Assembly (NCBI GenBank): GCA_964007475.1
Contig: OZ023273.1
Coordinates: forward strand, 82,066,598 to 82,130,597
Length of the DNA stretch: 64,000 bases
Direction: 5' to 3'
Origin: Hybos culiciformis
Taxonomy: Eukaryota; Arthropoda; Insecta; Diptera; Hybotidae
The notes beneath the pieces were generated by a model. That model worked only from the letters and a program-made list of their open reading frames with translations. It did not search any database and was not told the DNA's origin. A program made the translations under genes and the position numbers. Position 1 is the stretch's first letter. Each line of letters starts with the position of its first letter. Shown one piece after another: positions 1-12,050 of the stretch.

Positions 1-363
1 ATATACCAGGATTCAGAATGCAAGAAAATTCAACACATCTATTATTGTACAACAGACAACCTTCCTTATTAATAACGAGAAAGAATCTGAATAGTAATAG
101 ATAGTAATAAAAATATATCTGAAATAACAATATCCGACATAAAATTAAAAAATATAAAAATTTTACATGAAAAGCAGAAACTAATTAAATTAATAACTTC
201 AGATAATACACCTAAGACAACATTTTGGATAACTAATGGACTACAGTTTCTCATAATCATTATAATTATTATAATTATTACAATATTCTTATTAAAAAAT
301 TTAAATCCATCAACAAAGACAAAGGCATCACCAACTAAAATTGCAGAAACTCTCGTATTATAG
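1..363 (+). pseudogene. env-like C-terminal fragment of an LTR retroelement (decayed)
   Basis: Frame 1 is open at 1-69 and, after stops at 70-75 and 88-90, again from 91 to the TAG at 361-363. The distal part ends in a hydrophobic, isoleucine-rich stretch (codons at 241-294) and a short basic tail, the layout of a membrane-anchored envelope C terminus as in insect Gypsy/errantivirus elements. A purine tract (377-386) follows closely, as a polypurine tract before a 3' LTR would. The piece is cut by the window edge and broken by stops, so it is non-functional. The env assignment rests on layout, not on a catalytic or diagnostic motif; a different C-terminal membrane protein is possible. Confidence 0.4.
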
Positions 364-754
364 AGTTTTGTCTCATAAGGGAGGAGTAATGTACATCAAA
401 TCTACATTCAATAAACCCACAATAATTGATTATTCAAATATAATTTCATGCTTTGTTTTGCTTTATTTATTATATTAAGATAAAATCTTAACGCACTTTT
501 TGCTTATTAATCAATAATCTATGTAATGTTTATACAAGTGTCCAATAAGATTCTTTGTTTCATTATAAGAAATAATTAAAGATAACTTTAAGTACAGTTT
601 GATGATGATTTCCTTTTGTTCATAAAATTCAGAAAAAAAAAGTTCAGTTATAATTAGAATCTAAACCATAAAGGTTGTAATAAAAAGAAAAGTTTAATAA
701 ATAAAACATTTCATAAAATTTAAATTCATGTTTTATTAAATAAGAAATATAATT
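364..754 (+). repeat. polypurine tract and probable 3' LTR remnant
   Basis: The run AAGGGAGGAG at 377-386 resembles a polypurine tract, and AT-rich sequence with no open frame runs from there to the first satellite monomer. Position straight after the env-like stop argues for a 3' LTR starting near 385. No second LTR is in the window to confirm the ends. Confidence 0.35.
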
Positions 755-3700
755 AGCTCGAGAACTACTGGATCGATTTTAATTTTTTAAATGCCAAAAG
801 AAGCGTAATTTTATGAATTTTAATCTCCACATAAATTTGTATTTTAAAATGATTTGGTTTTTGAGCTGATTTGAAAGAAGAGTTGAAAGAAGATTATTTC
901 ATACTAAATTTATCTCTAAAATCTTCTTTCTCAACTTTAAGAACTCATAGCTCGCGAACTACTGCATCGATTTTAATTTTTTAAATGGCAAAAGAAGCGT
1001 AATTTTATGAATTTTAATCTCCACATAAATTTGTATATTAAAATGATTTGGTTTTTGAGCTGATTTGAAAGAAGAGTTGAAAGAAGATTATTTCATACTT
1101 AATTTATCTCTAAAATCTTCTTTCTCAACTTTAAGAACTCATAGCTCGCGAACTACTGGATCGATTTTAATTTTTTAAATGCCAAAAGAAGCGTAATTTT
1201 ATGAATTTTAATCTCCACATACATTTGTATTTTCAAATGATTTGGATTTTAAGCTGATTTGAAAGAAGAGTTGAAAGAAGATTATTTCACACTAAATTTA
1301 TCTCTAAAATCTTCTTTCTCAACTTTAAGAACTCATAGCTCGCGAACTACTGGATCGATTTAAATTTTTTAAATGGCAAAAGAAGCGTAATTTTATGAGT
1401 TTTAATCTCCATATAAATTTGTATTTTAAATGATTGGGTTTTTGAGCTAGAGCCTCAAACCCGTTGAAAGAAGATTATTTCATACTAAATTTATCTCTAA
1501 AATCTTCTTTCTCAACTTTAAGAACTCATAGTTCGCGAACTACTGGATCGATTTTAATTTTTTAAATGCCAAAAGAAGCGTAATTTTATGAAATCTCCAC
1601 ATAAATTTGTATATTAAAATGATTGGGTTTTTGAGCTAGAGCCTCAAACCCATTGAAAGAAGATTATTTCATACTAAATTTATCTCTAAAATCTTCTTTC
1701 TCAACTTTAAGAACTCATAACTCGCGAACTACTGGATCGATTTTAATTTTTTAAATGGCAAAAGAATCGTAATTTTATGAATTTTAATCTCCACATAAAT
1801 TTCTATATTAAAATGATTTGGTTTTTGAGCTGATTTGAAAGAAGAGTTGAAAGAAGATTATTTCATGCTAAATTTATCTCTAAAATCTTCTTTCTCAACT
1901 TTAAGAACTCATAGTTAGCGAACTACTGGATCGATTTTAATTTTTTAAATGCCAAAAGAAGCGAAATTTTATGAATTTAATCTCCACATAAATTTGTATT
2001 TTAAAATGATTTGGTTTTTGAGCTACAGCCTCAAACCCGTTGAAAGAAGATTATTTCATACTAAATTTATCTCTAAAATCTTCTTTCTCAACTTTAAGAA
2101 CTCATAGTTCTCGAACTACTGGATCGATTTTAAATTTTTAAATGCCAAAAGAAGCGTAATTTTATGAATTTTAATCTCCACATAAATTTGTATATTAAAA
2201 TGATTGGGTTTTTGAGCTAGAGCCTCAAACCCGTTGATACTAAATTTATCTCTAAAATCTTCTTTCTCAACTTTAAGAACTCATAGCCCGCGAACTACTG
2301 GATCGATTTTAATTTTTTAAATGGCAAAAGAAGCGTAATTTTATGAATTTTAATCTACACATAAATTTATATATTAAAATGATTTGGTTTTTGAGCTGAT
2401 TTGCAAGAAGAGTTGAAAGAAGATTATATCATACTAAATTTATCTCTAAAATCTTCTTTCTCAACTTTAAGAACTCACAGTTCGCGAACTACTGGATTGA
2501 TTTTAATTTTTTAAATGCCAAAAGAAGCGTAATTTTATGAATTTTAATCTCCACATAAATTTGTATTTTAAAATGATTTGGTTTTTGAGCTGATTTGAAA
2601 GAAGAGTTGAAAGAAGATTATCTCATACTAAATTTATCTCTAAAATCTTCTTTCTCAACTTTAAGAACTCATAGCTCGCGAACTACTGGATCGATTTTAA
2701 TTTTTTAAATGGCAAAAGAAGCGTAATTTTATGAATTTTAATCTCCAAATAAATTTGTATTTTAAAATGATTTTGATTTTGAGCTAGAGCCTCAAACCCG
2801 TTGAAAGAAGATTATTTCATACTAAATTTATCTCTAAAATCTTCTTTCTCAACTTTAAGAACTCATAGTTCGCGAACTACTGAATCGATTTTAATTTTTT
2901 AAATGCCAAAAGAAGCGTAATTTTATGAATTTTAATCTCCACATAAATTTGTATATTATAATGATTGGGTTTTTGAGCTAGAGCCTCAAACCCGTTGAAA
3001 GAAGATTATTTCATACTAAATTTATCTCTAAAATCTTCTTTCTCAACTTTAAGAACTCATATCTCGCGAACTGCTGGATCGATTTTAATTTTTTAAATGG
3101 CAAAAGAAGCGTAATTTTATAAATTTTAATCTCCACATAAATTTGTATATTAAAATGATTTGGTTTTTGAGCTGATTTGAAAGAAGAGTTGAAAGAAGAT
3201 TATTTCATACTAAATTTATCTCTAAACTCTTCTTTCTCAACTTTAAGAACTCAATAGTTAGCGAACTACTGGATCGATTTTAATTTTTTAAATGCCAAAA
3301 GAAGCGTAATTTTATAAATTTTAATCTCCACATAAATTTCTATTTTAAATTGATTTGGTTTTTGAGCTAGAGCCTCAAACCCGTTGAAAGAAGATTATTT
3401 CATACTAAATTTATCTCTAAAATCTTCTTTCTCAACTTTAAGAACTCATAGTTAGCGAACTACTGGATCGATTTTAATTTTTTAAATGCCAAAAGAATCG
3501 TAATTTTATGAATTTTAATCTCCACATAAATTTGTATATTAAAATGATTGGGTTTTTGAGCTAGAGCCTCAAACCCGTTGAAAGAAGATTATTTCATACT
3601 AAATTTATCTCTAAAATCTTCTTTCTTTAAGAACTCATAGCCCGCTAACTACTGAATCAATTTTAATTTTTTAAATGGCAAAAGAAGCGTAATTTTATGA

Positions 3701-6700
3701 ATTTTAATCTCCACATAAATTTGTATATTAAAATGATTTGGTTTTTGAGCTGATTTGAAAGAAGAGTTGAAAGAAGATTATTTCATACTAAATTTATCTC
3801 TAAAATCTTCTTTCTCAACTTTAAGAACTCATAGTTCGCGAACTACTGGATCGATTTTAATTTTTTAAATGCCAAAAGAAGCGTAATTTTATGAATTTTA
3901 ATCTCCACATAAATTTCTATTTTAAATTGATTTGGTTTTTGAGCTAGAGCCTCAAACCCGTTGAAAGAAGATTATTTCATACTAAATTTATCTCTAAAAT
4001 CTTCTTTCTCAACTTTAAGAACTCATAGTTCGCGAACTACTGGATCGATTTTAATTTTTTAAATGCCAAAAGAAGCGTAATTTTATGAATTTTAATCTCC
4101 ACATAAATTTGTATATTAAAATGATTGGGTTTTTGAGCTAGAGCCTCAAACCCGTTGAAAGAAGATTATTTCATACTAAATTTATCTCTAAAATCTTCTT
4201 TCTTTAAGAACTCATAGCCCGCGAACTACTGAATCTATTTTAATTTTTTAAATGGCAAAAGAAGCGTAATTTTATGAATTTTAATCTCCACATAAATTTG
4301 TATATTAAAATGATTTGGTTTTTGAGCTGATTTGAAAGAAGAGTTGAAAGAAGATTATTTCATACTAAATTTATCTCTAAAATCTTCTTTCTCAACTTTA
4401 AGAACTCATAGTTCGCGAACTACTGGATCGATTTTAATTTTTTAAATGCCAAAAGAAGCGTAATTTTATGAATTTTAATCTCCATATAAATTTGTATTTT
4501 AAAATGATTTGGTTTTTGAGCTGATTTGAAAGAAGAGTTGAAAGAAGATTATTTCATACTAAATTTATCTCTAAAATCTTCTTTCTCAACTTTAAGAACT
4601 CATAGTTCGCGAACTACTGGATCGATTTTAATTTTTTAAATGCCAAAAGAAGCGTAATTTTATGAATTTTAATCTCCACATAAATTTGTATATTAAAATG
4701 ATTGGGTTTTTGAGCTAGAGCCTCAAACCCGTTGAAAGAAGATTATTTCATACTAAATTTATCTCTAAAATCTTCTTTCTCAACTTTAAGAACTCATAGC
4801 TCGCGAACTACTGGATCGATTTTAATTTTTTAAATGGCAAAAGAAGCGTAATTTTATGAATTTTAATCTCCACATAAATTTGTATATTAAAATGATTTGG
4901 TTTTTGAGCTGATTTGAAAGAAGAGTTGAAAGAAGATTATTTCATACTAAATTTATCTCTAAAATCTTCTTTCTCAACTTTAAGAACTCATAGTTCGCGA
5001 ACTACTGGATCGATTTTAATTTTTTAAATGCCAAAAGAAGCGTAATTTTATGAATTTTAATCTGCACATAAATTTGTATTTTAAAATGATTTGGTTTTTG
5101 TGCTGATTTGAAAGAAGAGTTGAAAGAAGATTATTTCATACTAAATTTATCTCTAAAATCTTCTTTCTCAACTTTAAGAACTCATAGTTCGCGAACTACT
5201 GGATCGATTTTAATTTTTTAAATGCCAAAAGAAGCGTAATTTTATGAATTTTAATCTCCACATAAATTTGTATTTTCAAATGATTTGGATTTTGAGCTGA
5301 TTTGAAAGAAGAGTTGAAAGAAGATTATTTCATACTAAATTTATCTCTAAAATCTTATTTCTCAACTTTAAGAACTCATAGCTCGCGAACTACTGGATCG
5401 ATTTAAATTTTTTAAATGGCAAAAGAAGCGTAATTTTATGAGTTTTAATCTCCATATAAATTTGTATTTTAAATGATTGGGTTTTTGAGCTGATTTGAAA
5501 GAAGAGTTGAAAGAAGATTATTTCATACTAAATTTATCTTTAAAATCTTGTTTCTCAACTTTAAGAACTCATAGTTAGCGAACTACTGGATCGATTTTAA
5601 TTTTTTAAATGCCAAAAGAAGCGTAATTTTATGAATTTTAATATCCACATGAATTTGTATTTTAAAATGATTTGGTTTTTGAGCTACAGCCTCAAACCCG
5701 ATGAAAGAAGATTATTTCATACTAAATTTATCTCTAAAATCTTCTTTCTCAACTTTAAGAACTAATAGTTCGCGAACTACTGGATCGATTTTAAATTTTT
5801 AAATGCCAAAAGAAGCGTAATTTTATGAATTTTAATCTCCACATAAATTTGTATATTAAAATGATTGGGTTTTTGAGGTAGAGCCTCAAACCCGTTGATA
5901 CTAAATTTATCTCTAAAATCTTCTTTCTCAACTTTAAGAACTCATAACTCGCGAACTACTGGATCGATTTTAATTTTTTAAATGGCAAAAGAAGCGTAAT
6001 TTTATGAATTTTAATCTACACATAAATTTATATATTAAAATGATTTGGTTTTTGAGCTGATTTGCAAGAAGAGTTGAAAGAAGATTATTTCATACTAAAT
6101 TTATCTCTAAAATCTTCTTTCTCAACTTTAAGAACTCATAGTTCGCGAACTACTGGATTGATTTTAATTTTTTAAATGCCAAAAGAAGCGTAATTTTATG
6201 AATTTTAATCTCCACATAAATTTGTATTTTAAAATGATTTGGTTTTTGAGCTGATTTGAAAGATGAGTTGAAAGAAGATTATTTCATACTAAATTTATCT
6301 CTAAAATCTTCTTTCTCAACTTTAAGAACTCATAGCTCGCGAACTACTGGATCGATTTTAATTTTTTAAATGGCAAAAGAAGCGTAATTTTATGAATTTT
6401 AATCTCCAAATAAATTTGTATTTTAAAATGATTTGGATTTTGAGCTAGAGCCTCAAACCCGTTGAAAGAAGATTATTTCATACTAAATTTATCTCTAAAA
6501 TCTTCTTTCTCAACTTTAAGAACTCATAGTTCGCGAACTACTGGATCGATTTTAATTTTTTAAATGCCAAAAGAAGCGTAATTTTATGAATTTTAATCTC
6601 CACATAAATTTGTATATTAAAATGATTGGGTTTTTGAGCTAGAGCCTCAAACCCGTTGAAAGAAGATTATTTCATACTAAATTTATTTCTAAAATCTTCT

Positions 6701-8408
6701 TTCTCAACTTTAAGAACTCATAGCTCGCGAACTAATGGATCGATTTTAATTTTTTAAATGGCAAAAGAAGCGTAATTTTATGAATTTTAATCTCCACATA
6801 AACTTGTATATTAAAATGATTTGGTTTTTGAGCTGATTTGAAAGAAGAGTTGAAAGAAGATTATTTCATACTAAATTTATCTCTAAAATCTTCTTTCTCA
6901 ACTTTAAGAACTCATAGTTAGCGAACTACTGGATCGATTTTACTTTTTTAAATGCCAAAAGAAGCGTTATTTTATGAATTTTAATCTCCACATAAATTTC
7001 TATTTTAAAATGATTTGGTTTTTGAGCTGATTTGAAAGATGAGTTGAAAGAAGATTATTTCATACTAAATTTATCTCTAAAATCTTCTTTCTCAACTTTA
7101 AGAACTCATAGCTCGCGAACTACTGGATCGATTTTAATTTTTTAAATGGCAAAAGAAGCGTAATTTTATGAATTTTAATCTCCAAATAAATTTGTATTTT
7201 AAAATGATTTGGATTTTGAGCTAGAGCCTCAAACCCGTTGAAAGAAGATTATTTCATACTAAATTTATCTCTAAAATCTTCTTTCTCAACTTTAAGAACT
7301 CATAGTTCGCGAACTACTGGATCGATTTTAATTTTTTAAATGCCAAAAGAAGCGTAATTTTATGAATTTTAATCTTCACATAAATCGGTATATTAAAAAG
7401 ATTGGGTTTTTGAGCTAGAGCCTCAAACCCGTTGAAAGAAAATTATTTCATACTAAATTTATCTCTAAAATCTTCTTTCTCAACTTTAAGAACTCATAGC
7501 TCGCGAACTACTGGATCGATTTTAATTTTTTAAATGGCAAAAGAAGCGTAATTTTATGAATTTTAATCTCCACATAAATTTGTATATTAAAATGATTTGG
7601 TTTTTGAGCTGATTTGATAGAAGAGTTGAAAGAAGATTATTTCATACTAAATTTATCTCTAAAATCTTCTTTCTCAACTTTAAGAACTCATAGTTCGCGA
7701 ACTACTGGATCGATTTTCATTTTTTAAATACCAAAAGAAGCGTAATTTTATGAATTTTAATCTCCACATAAATTTGTATTTTAAAATGATTTGGTTTTTG
7801 TGCTGATTTGAAAGAAGAGTTGAAAGAAGATTATTTCATACTAAATTTATCTCTAAAATCTTCTTTCTCAACTTTAAGAACTCATAGTTCGCGAACTACT
7901 GGATCGATTTTAATTTTTTAAATGCCAAAAGAAGCGTAATTTTATGAACTTTAATCTCCACATAAATTTGTATTTTCAAATGATTTGGATTTTGAGCTGA
8001 TTTGAAAGAAGAGTTGAAAGAAGATTATTTCATACTAAATTTATCTCTAAAATCTTCTTTCTCAACTTTAAGAACTCATAGCTCGCGAACTACTGGATCG
8101 ATTTAAATTTTTTAAATGGCAAAAGAAGCGTAATTTTATGAGTTTTAATCTCCATATAAATTTGTATTTTAAATGATTGGGTTTTTGAGCTAGAGCCTGA
8201 AACCCGTTGAAAGAAGATTATTTCATACTAAATTTATCTCTAAAATCTTCTTTCTCAACTTTAAGAACTCATAGTTCGCGAACTACTGGATCGATTTTAA
8301 TTTTTTAAATGCCAAAAGAAGCGTAATTTTATGAAATCTCCACATAAATTTGTATATTAAAATGATTGGGTTTTTGAGCTAGAGCTAGAGAGAAGATTAT
8401 TTCATAAT
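755..8408 (+). repeat. satellite array, about 40 monomers of ~194 bp
   Basis: The phrase (C)GCGAACTACTGGATCG recurs at 755, 949, 1143, 1337, 1530 and on, at steps of 194, 194, 194, 193 and so forth. Two monomer forms alternate: type A with GCTGATTTGAAAGAAGAG and type B with GCTAGAGCCTCAAACCC before the common GTTGAAAGAAGATT. Spacer variants AATGCC and AATGGC also alternate. Many monomers hold the 14-bp palindrome TAGTTCGCGAACTA, and each holds an inverted pair (GTTGAAAGAAGATT against AATCTTCTTTC) able to fold into a hairpin. Rare deletions recur at fixed offsets, showing block duplication. No open frame of note is present. The wording resembles the tandem repeats inside insect Helitrons, but no Helitron end is seen here. 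Confidence 0.97.
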
Positions 8409-8890
8409 AACTGTTGCTGAACTTTTTCGAAGATATAAAAAACAACAGCTAATTCAAAAAATAATTAAACACAAAGATAAGGGTAAAAATTTCGGTGGGG
8501 GTGTCACCAGGCCCGAAGTCATAACGCCCTCGGGCTTTTTGACCCACTTAAAAGGGCCATAACGCCCGCGGGCTTTATGACTCTTTTAAAATGAGCCATA
8601 ACGCCCAAATAAAATGGGACATAAAACCAAAATATATGGGCTTTATGTCTCTCTGACTGAGTCACAATGCCCGAATTTTTTTTTTCCAATATATTTAGCA
8701 TGAGTAAATGCAATCAAAAATGTTTAGGAGTTTTAAAAAGAAGACTTAAATAAAAGATTTTTTTTTTATTTCGACCAAAATTTACACAAATTTGTAATAT
8801 ATATATAAAAAGATAACTTTACAAAAATTGAAAATAAAAATTTACTATTTCAAATCAAATTAAATAAAGCGAAAAAAGTAACATCTAAAA
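8409..8890. other. AT-rich spacer with a cluster of GCCC/GGGC palindromes
   Basis: At 8512-8680 the phrase CATAACGCCC occurs repeatedly, facing GGGCTTTATG in opposite sense; the central one, around 8558-8580, is a near-perfect palindrome centred on GCCCGCGGGC. This may be the remains of a small inverted-repeat element. The rest holds nothing I can name. Confidence 0.5.
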
Positions 8891-9048
8891 TTAAGAACTC
8901 CTCAAAGAATCTTAGCATTGAACCCTCATTATGCGCAAGGATAAAAATTGGAACATTTTAAAATAATAATTTGAAATGTGCCGACTCGTATTGTCATCGT
9001 TGCGCATAAAGCGTGGGCCAATACTAGGATTCCTTGACCAATTCTTAA
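8891..9048. mobile_element. MITE-like inverted-repeat element, copy 1
   Basis: The left end TTAAGAACTCCTCAAAG is matched, in reverse complement, by the right end TTAAGAATTGGTCAAGG; both arms go on through TAG(C/T)ATTG and TATGCGCAA. A sister copy lies at 9704-9857. No coding capacity. Target-site duplication is unclear. Confidence 0.65.
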
Positions 9049-9195
9049 TTATAGTAAATATTTTTTTTTCATTTGTATAGTACATAGTGTAAAACTTATG
9101 TAAAGAAGAGTACAAAAAAAAAACTACTTTGCATTACAAAAAAAATTAATTTAATTCTAAAGAAAACAGATTTTAGATATAACTATATAAGTAAA

Positions 9196-9448
9196 TAGAG
9201 CTGTAAAAATTCAAATAGTTGGTATTGAGTACTATTAATGATTTCAGAGTAATTGTATTTGAAAAAGTCGTCTATTTCGCAATTCTTTTTTGAGAAAAGT
9301 ATTGATTACTTTTTATCTTTTAAATACAATTTCTTTGAATTCAACACTTTTCTAAATAGAACTCCTTTCTAAGAAAAGTATTGATTACTTTTACTATTAC
9401 AATTACTTTGTATTTGAATAGCAAATGTATTTGAATTCTTACAACCTA
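9196..9448. mobile_element. hAT-like MITE
   Basis: The left end TAGAGCTGTAAAAATTC and the right end (reverse complement TAGGTTGTAAGAATTC) agree at most positions and both lead into AAATA. This is the form of hAT termini. The flanks TAAGTAAA and TAAGGTAAA are only roughly alike, so the duplication is not secure. The interior repeats GAAAAGTATTGATTACTTTT twice. Confidence 0.55.
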
Positions 9449-9703
9449 GTAAGGTAAATATAAAGCATGAGTAATTTCATAATGTTTACGGAAAAACAAA
9501 AATCGAATTATTTTAAACCAAATAAATATTCGATATGAATTAAGAAATGGTTCCAAAAAAAATAAATATAAATCGGTATACGAATATAAAATTTTAATTG
9601 ACTACAAAATGAAATAATTTTTTTTTTAAAATATTTAATATTATTCAGTATTATTTCACCACTACTTTATTAATATTATAAAATTAAAAATTATACTAAA
9701 AAG

Positions 9704-9857
9704 AGAACTCCTCAAAGAATCGTAGCATTGGATCCTTTGTATGCGCAAAAATGACAATTAGAGAATTCCCCCATAATGTTTTGAATTCTAAAAACTCCGA
9801 TTCTCGTCATCCTTGCGCATAATAAGGGTCCAAAGCTAACTTTCTTGGAGGAGTTCT
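9704..9857. mobile_element. MITE-like inverted-repeat element, copy 2
   Basis: AGAACTCCTCAAAGAATC at the left and its inverse near 9840-9857 (GGAGGAGTTCT) bound a fold-back whose arms share TATGCGCAA and GGATCC/GGACCC. It is a sister of the element at 8891-9048. Confidence 0.65.
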
Positions 9858-9925
9858 ATTTTTTGTATATTTTTTATTTAGCTAACTTTCTTTGAGGGGT
9901 TCTATTTTTTGTATATTTTTTATTT
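9834..9925 (+). repeat. 46-bp direct duplication
   Basis: AGCTAACTTTCTT and the following run recur at 9834 and 9880, exactly 46 bp apart, with two substitutions. The unit starts inside the right arm of the MITE at 9704-9857, so it looks like a slippage product at its edge. Confidence 0.8.
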
Positions 9926-9988
9926 TATAATAATACTGTAATAAAATAATACTAAATAATAGTAAACATTTTTGGACTAAAAAATAAT

Positions 9989-10461
9989 TTATATAAAAAT
10001 GTAACTATTATAAAAATTATGAAAATATTGTTCTGAATTATTAACAATTTGCCTGCAAAATGGGCACAAAATTGGGGATTTCTTCTCCATGGACCTTTTA
10101 CAAATTTCAGTCAAACAATCTGTGCATAATTTAAAATCATTACATGGTTTCAACAAAACAGTTCTTGGATGTTCGAAACAAATCCCGCATAAAATTGTTT
10201 GTGTCGGTAAAAGAGGTTGTGAAGGTTCACATTCTTCAACATTATCATTATCCATTTCTCCTTCATTATTATTTTCTGTAATTCTTCCTTCAAATTATTG
10301 TTCTTGTATTCATACAAAGATGTTATTATTTGATTTAGAAATTCGCTTATTGTTAGTTTTTTACTTTTTAATGCACTAACTTCAAACCCCTTTAAACAAG
10401 AAATAAAATCAATAGTATTTTTCAAATCTTCTTCCAAAAGAACATCCATAAATTTAAAAAA
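9989..10461 (-). pseudogene. RING-finger protein fragment, frameshifted
   Basis: On the minus strand an open frame from about 10461 (FFKFMDVLLEEDLKN) passes by one frameshift near 10285 into a second frame ending at 9989. The distal frame carries a RING-type pattern: CGIC, then PCNDFKLCTDC, then LCPFC. In a classic C3HC4 RING the second pair reads C-x-H; here that histidine position is not a histidine, so one zinc ligand appears lost. RING domains act in ubiquitin ligases, but the substrate cannot be inferred. The first part of the frame is duplicated at 10755-11145 with the flanking repeat. It may be a host gene piece captured by repeat X or a decayed TE accessory gene. Confidence 0.55.
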
Positions 10462-11145
10462 ACACGAAGCAGTCATAGGAACTGCCGAAAGAAGTTTATA
10501 CTTCAAAGCTTTAAACTATGACTATGACTATGGCTAATGGACTGCTTTTCGACTTTATTTACATTTTGTACTGAGCAGCCCATTATTTGTAGCCACTGTT
10601 ATTTCATAGTTTAAAGCTTTTAAGTATTAACTTCTTTCGGCAGTTCCTATGACTGCTTTGTGTGTTTTTTTTTTTTGCATATTTTAAGCAGGGAAGACCG
10701 TAACCATAGCTCCCTATCCAAAATTTTTCGTCAGGTAATTCCACCCTCACTTCCACTTTTTAATGCACTAACTTCAAACCCCTTTAAACAAGAAATAAAA
10801 TCAATAGTATTTTTCAAATCTTCTTCCAAAAGAACATCCATAAATTTAAAAAAACACGAAGCAGTCATAGGAACTGCCGAAAGAAGTTTATACTTCAAAG
10901 CTTTAAATTATGACTATGACTATGGCTAATGGACTGCTTTTCGGCTTTATTTACAATTTGTACTGAGCAGCCCATTATTTGTAGCCACTGTTATTTCATA
11001 GTTTAAAGCTTTTAAGTATTAACTTCTTTCGGCAGTTCCTATGCTTGCTTTGTGTGTTTTTTTTTTGCATATTTTAAGCAGGGAAGATCGTAACCATAGT
11101 TCCCTATCCAAAATTTTTCGTCAGGTAATTCCACCCTCACTTCCA
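10363..11145 (+). repeat. tandem duplication of a 392-bp segment
   Basis: The stretch starting ACTTTTTAATGCACTAAC at 10363 recurs at 10755 and is followed to about 11145 with only scattered substitutions and a poly-T length change. Each unit holds the first exon-like part of the RING fragment, an inverted-repeat module and the start of the minisatellite. High similarity indicates a recent event. Confidence 0.95.
10459..10676. repeat. X-family inverted-repeat module (copy 1; copy 2 at about 10851-11066)
   Basis: AACACGAAGCAGTCATAG at 10461 is mirrored by CTATGACTGCTTTGTG near 10650; the arms extend inwards over GAAGTTTATACTTC and GCTTTAAACTATGA, giving a fold-back of about 215 bp. The same end sequence occurs at about 46866-46890 and 49795-49815 next to the 105-120-bp repeats, so this is the terminal module of the X family. 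Confidence 0.75.
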
Positions 11146-11512
11146 CCCTAACTTCCACTCTCACTTCCACCCTCACTCCCGCCCTCACTTCCGCCCTCAC
11201 TTCCGCACTCACTTCCGACCTCTCCTCCGCCCTCATTTCCGCTCTCACTTCCACCCTCACTTCCGTCCTCACTTCCGTCCTCACTTCCGCCTTCACTTCC
11301 GCCTTCACTTCCGCCTTCACTTCCGCCCTCACTTCCGCCCTCACTTCCGCTCTCACTTCCGCCCTCACTTCCGCCCTCACTTCCGCCCCCACTTCCGCCC
11401 CCACTTCCGCCCACACTTCCGCCCTCACTTCCGCCCCACTTCCGTCCTCACTTCCGCCCTCACTTCCGCCCTCACTTCCGCCCTCACTTCCGCCCTCACT
11501 TCCGCCCCCACT
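11129..11512 (+). repeat. 12-bp minisatellite
   Basis: About thirty copies of CTTCCGCCCTCA with point variants. All frames stay open across it, giving artificial Gly-Ser-Glu or Ala-Glu-Val-Arg repeats on the minus strand; these are not evidence of a gene. Confidence 0.97.
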
Positions 11513-11519
11513 TTTTTTT

Positions 11520-12050
11520 TTTGCATATTTGTGTCGGAACGACTCCCTGCCCAAAAATTTTTCGGCAGGTAATCTTTATTTTACCGGAGCCACCTATGTA
11601 TTTTGAAAAAAAAAAATGTTTGTATATTTTAAGCCGGCACGACCTAACCGTAACTTCCTGCCCAAAAATTTTTCGGCAGGTAATCTTTATTTGACCGGAG
11701 CTACCTATTTTGAAAAAAAAAAATTTTTTTGTATATTTTGAGCCGGCACGACCTAACCGTAGCTCTCTGCCCAAAAATTTTTCGGCAGGTAATCTTTATT
11801 TCACCGGACCTACCTATTTTGGAAAATAAATTTTAGTTTTTAAATAATTTGAATTTAAATTTGTCGCGCCAAATTATTTTGTTTTTATAAATAACAAATG
11901 ATTATTGACCACTTATTTTTTGAGTATTCAAACGGTACATCATGTCGCTTTTCTTTCGAACTCGAAATTCGAATGAGTACAATAATTTTTACCCCCTACA
12001 GAATTACTCAATTATATCATACAACGCGCCTAAAGAAGTATAAACTTCAA
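11520..12050 (+). repeat. X family copy A: three ~105-bp repeats plus tail
   Basis: Three tandem units, each with GGCACGACCTAACCGTA (the first degraded), TGCCCAAAAATTTTTCGG, CAGGTAATCTTTATTT and ACCGGAGCTACCTATTTTG, span 11520-11830. An AT-rich tail follows, with GTCGCGCCAAATTATTTTG, ACCCCCTACAGAATTAC and the end CAACGCGCCTAAAGAAG. The same order occurs, inverted, at 45955-46915 and in direct sense at 49790-51106. No coding frame. Confidence 0.9.

Noticed and set aside
11039..11554. Long minus-strand open frames with Gly-Ser-Glu or Ala-Glu-Val-Arg repeats
   Set aside because: They are by-products of a 12-bp minisatellite that keeps all frames open; no start context or conserved domain.
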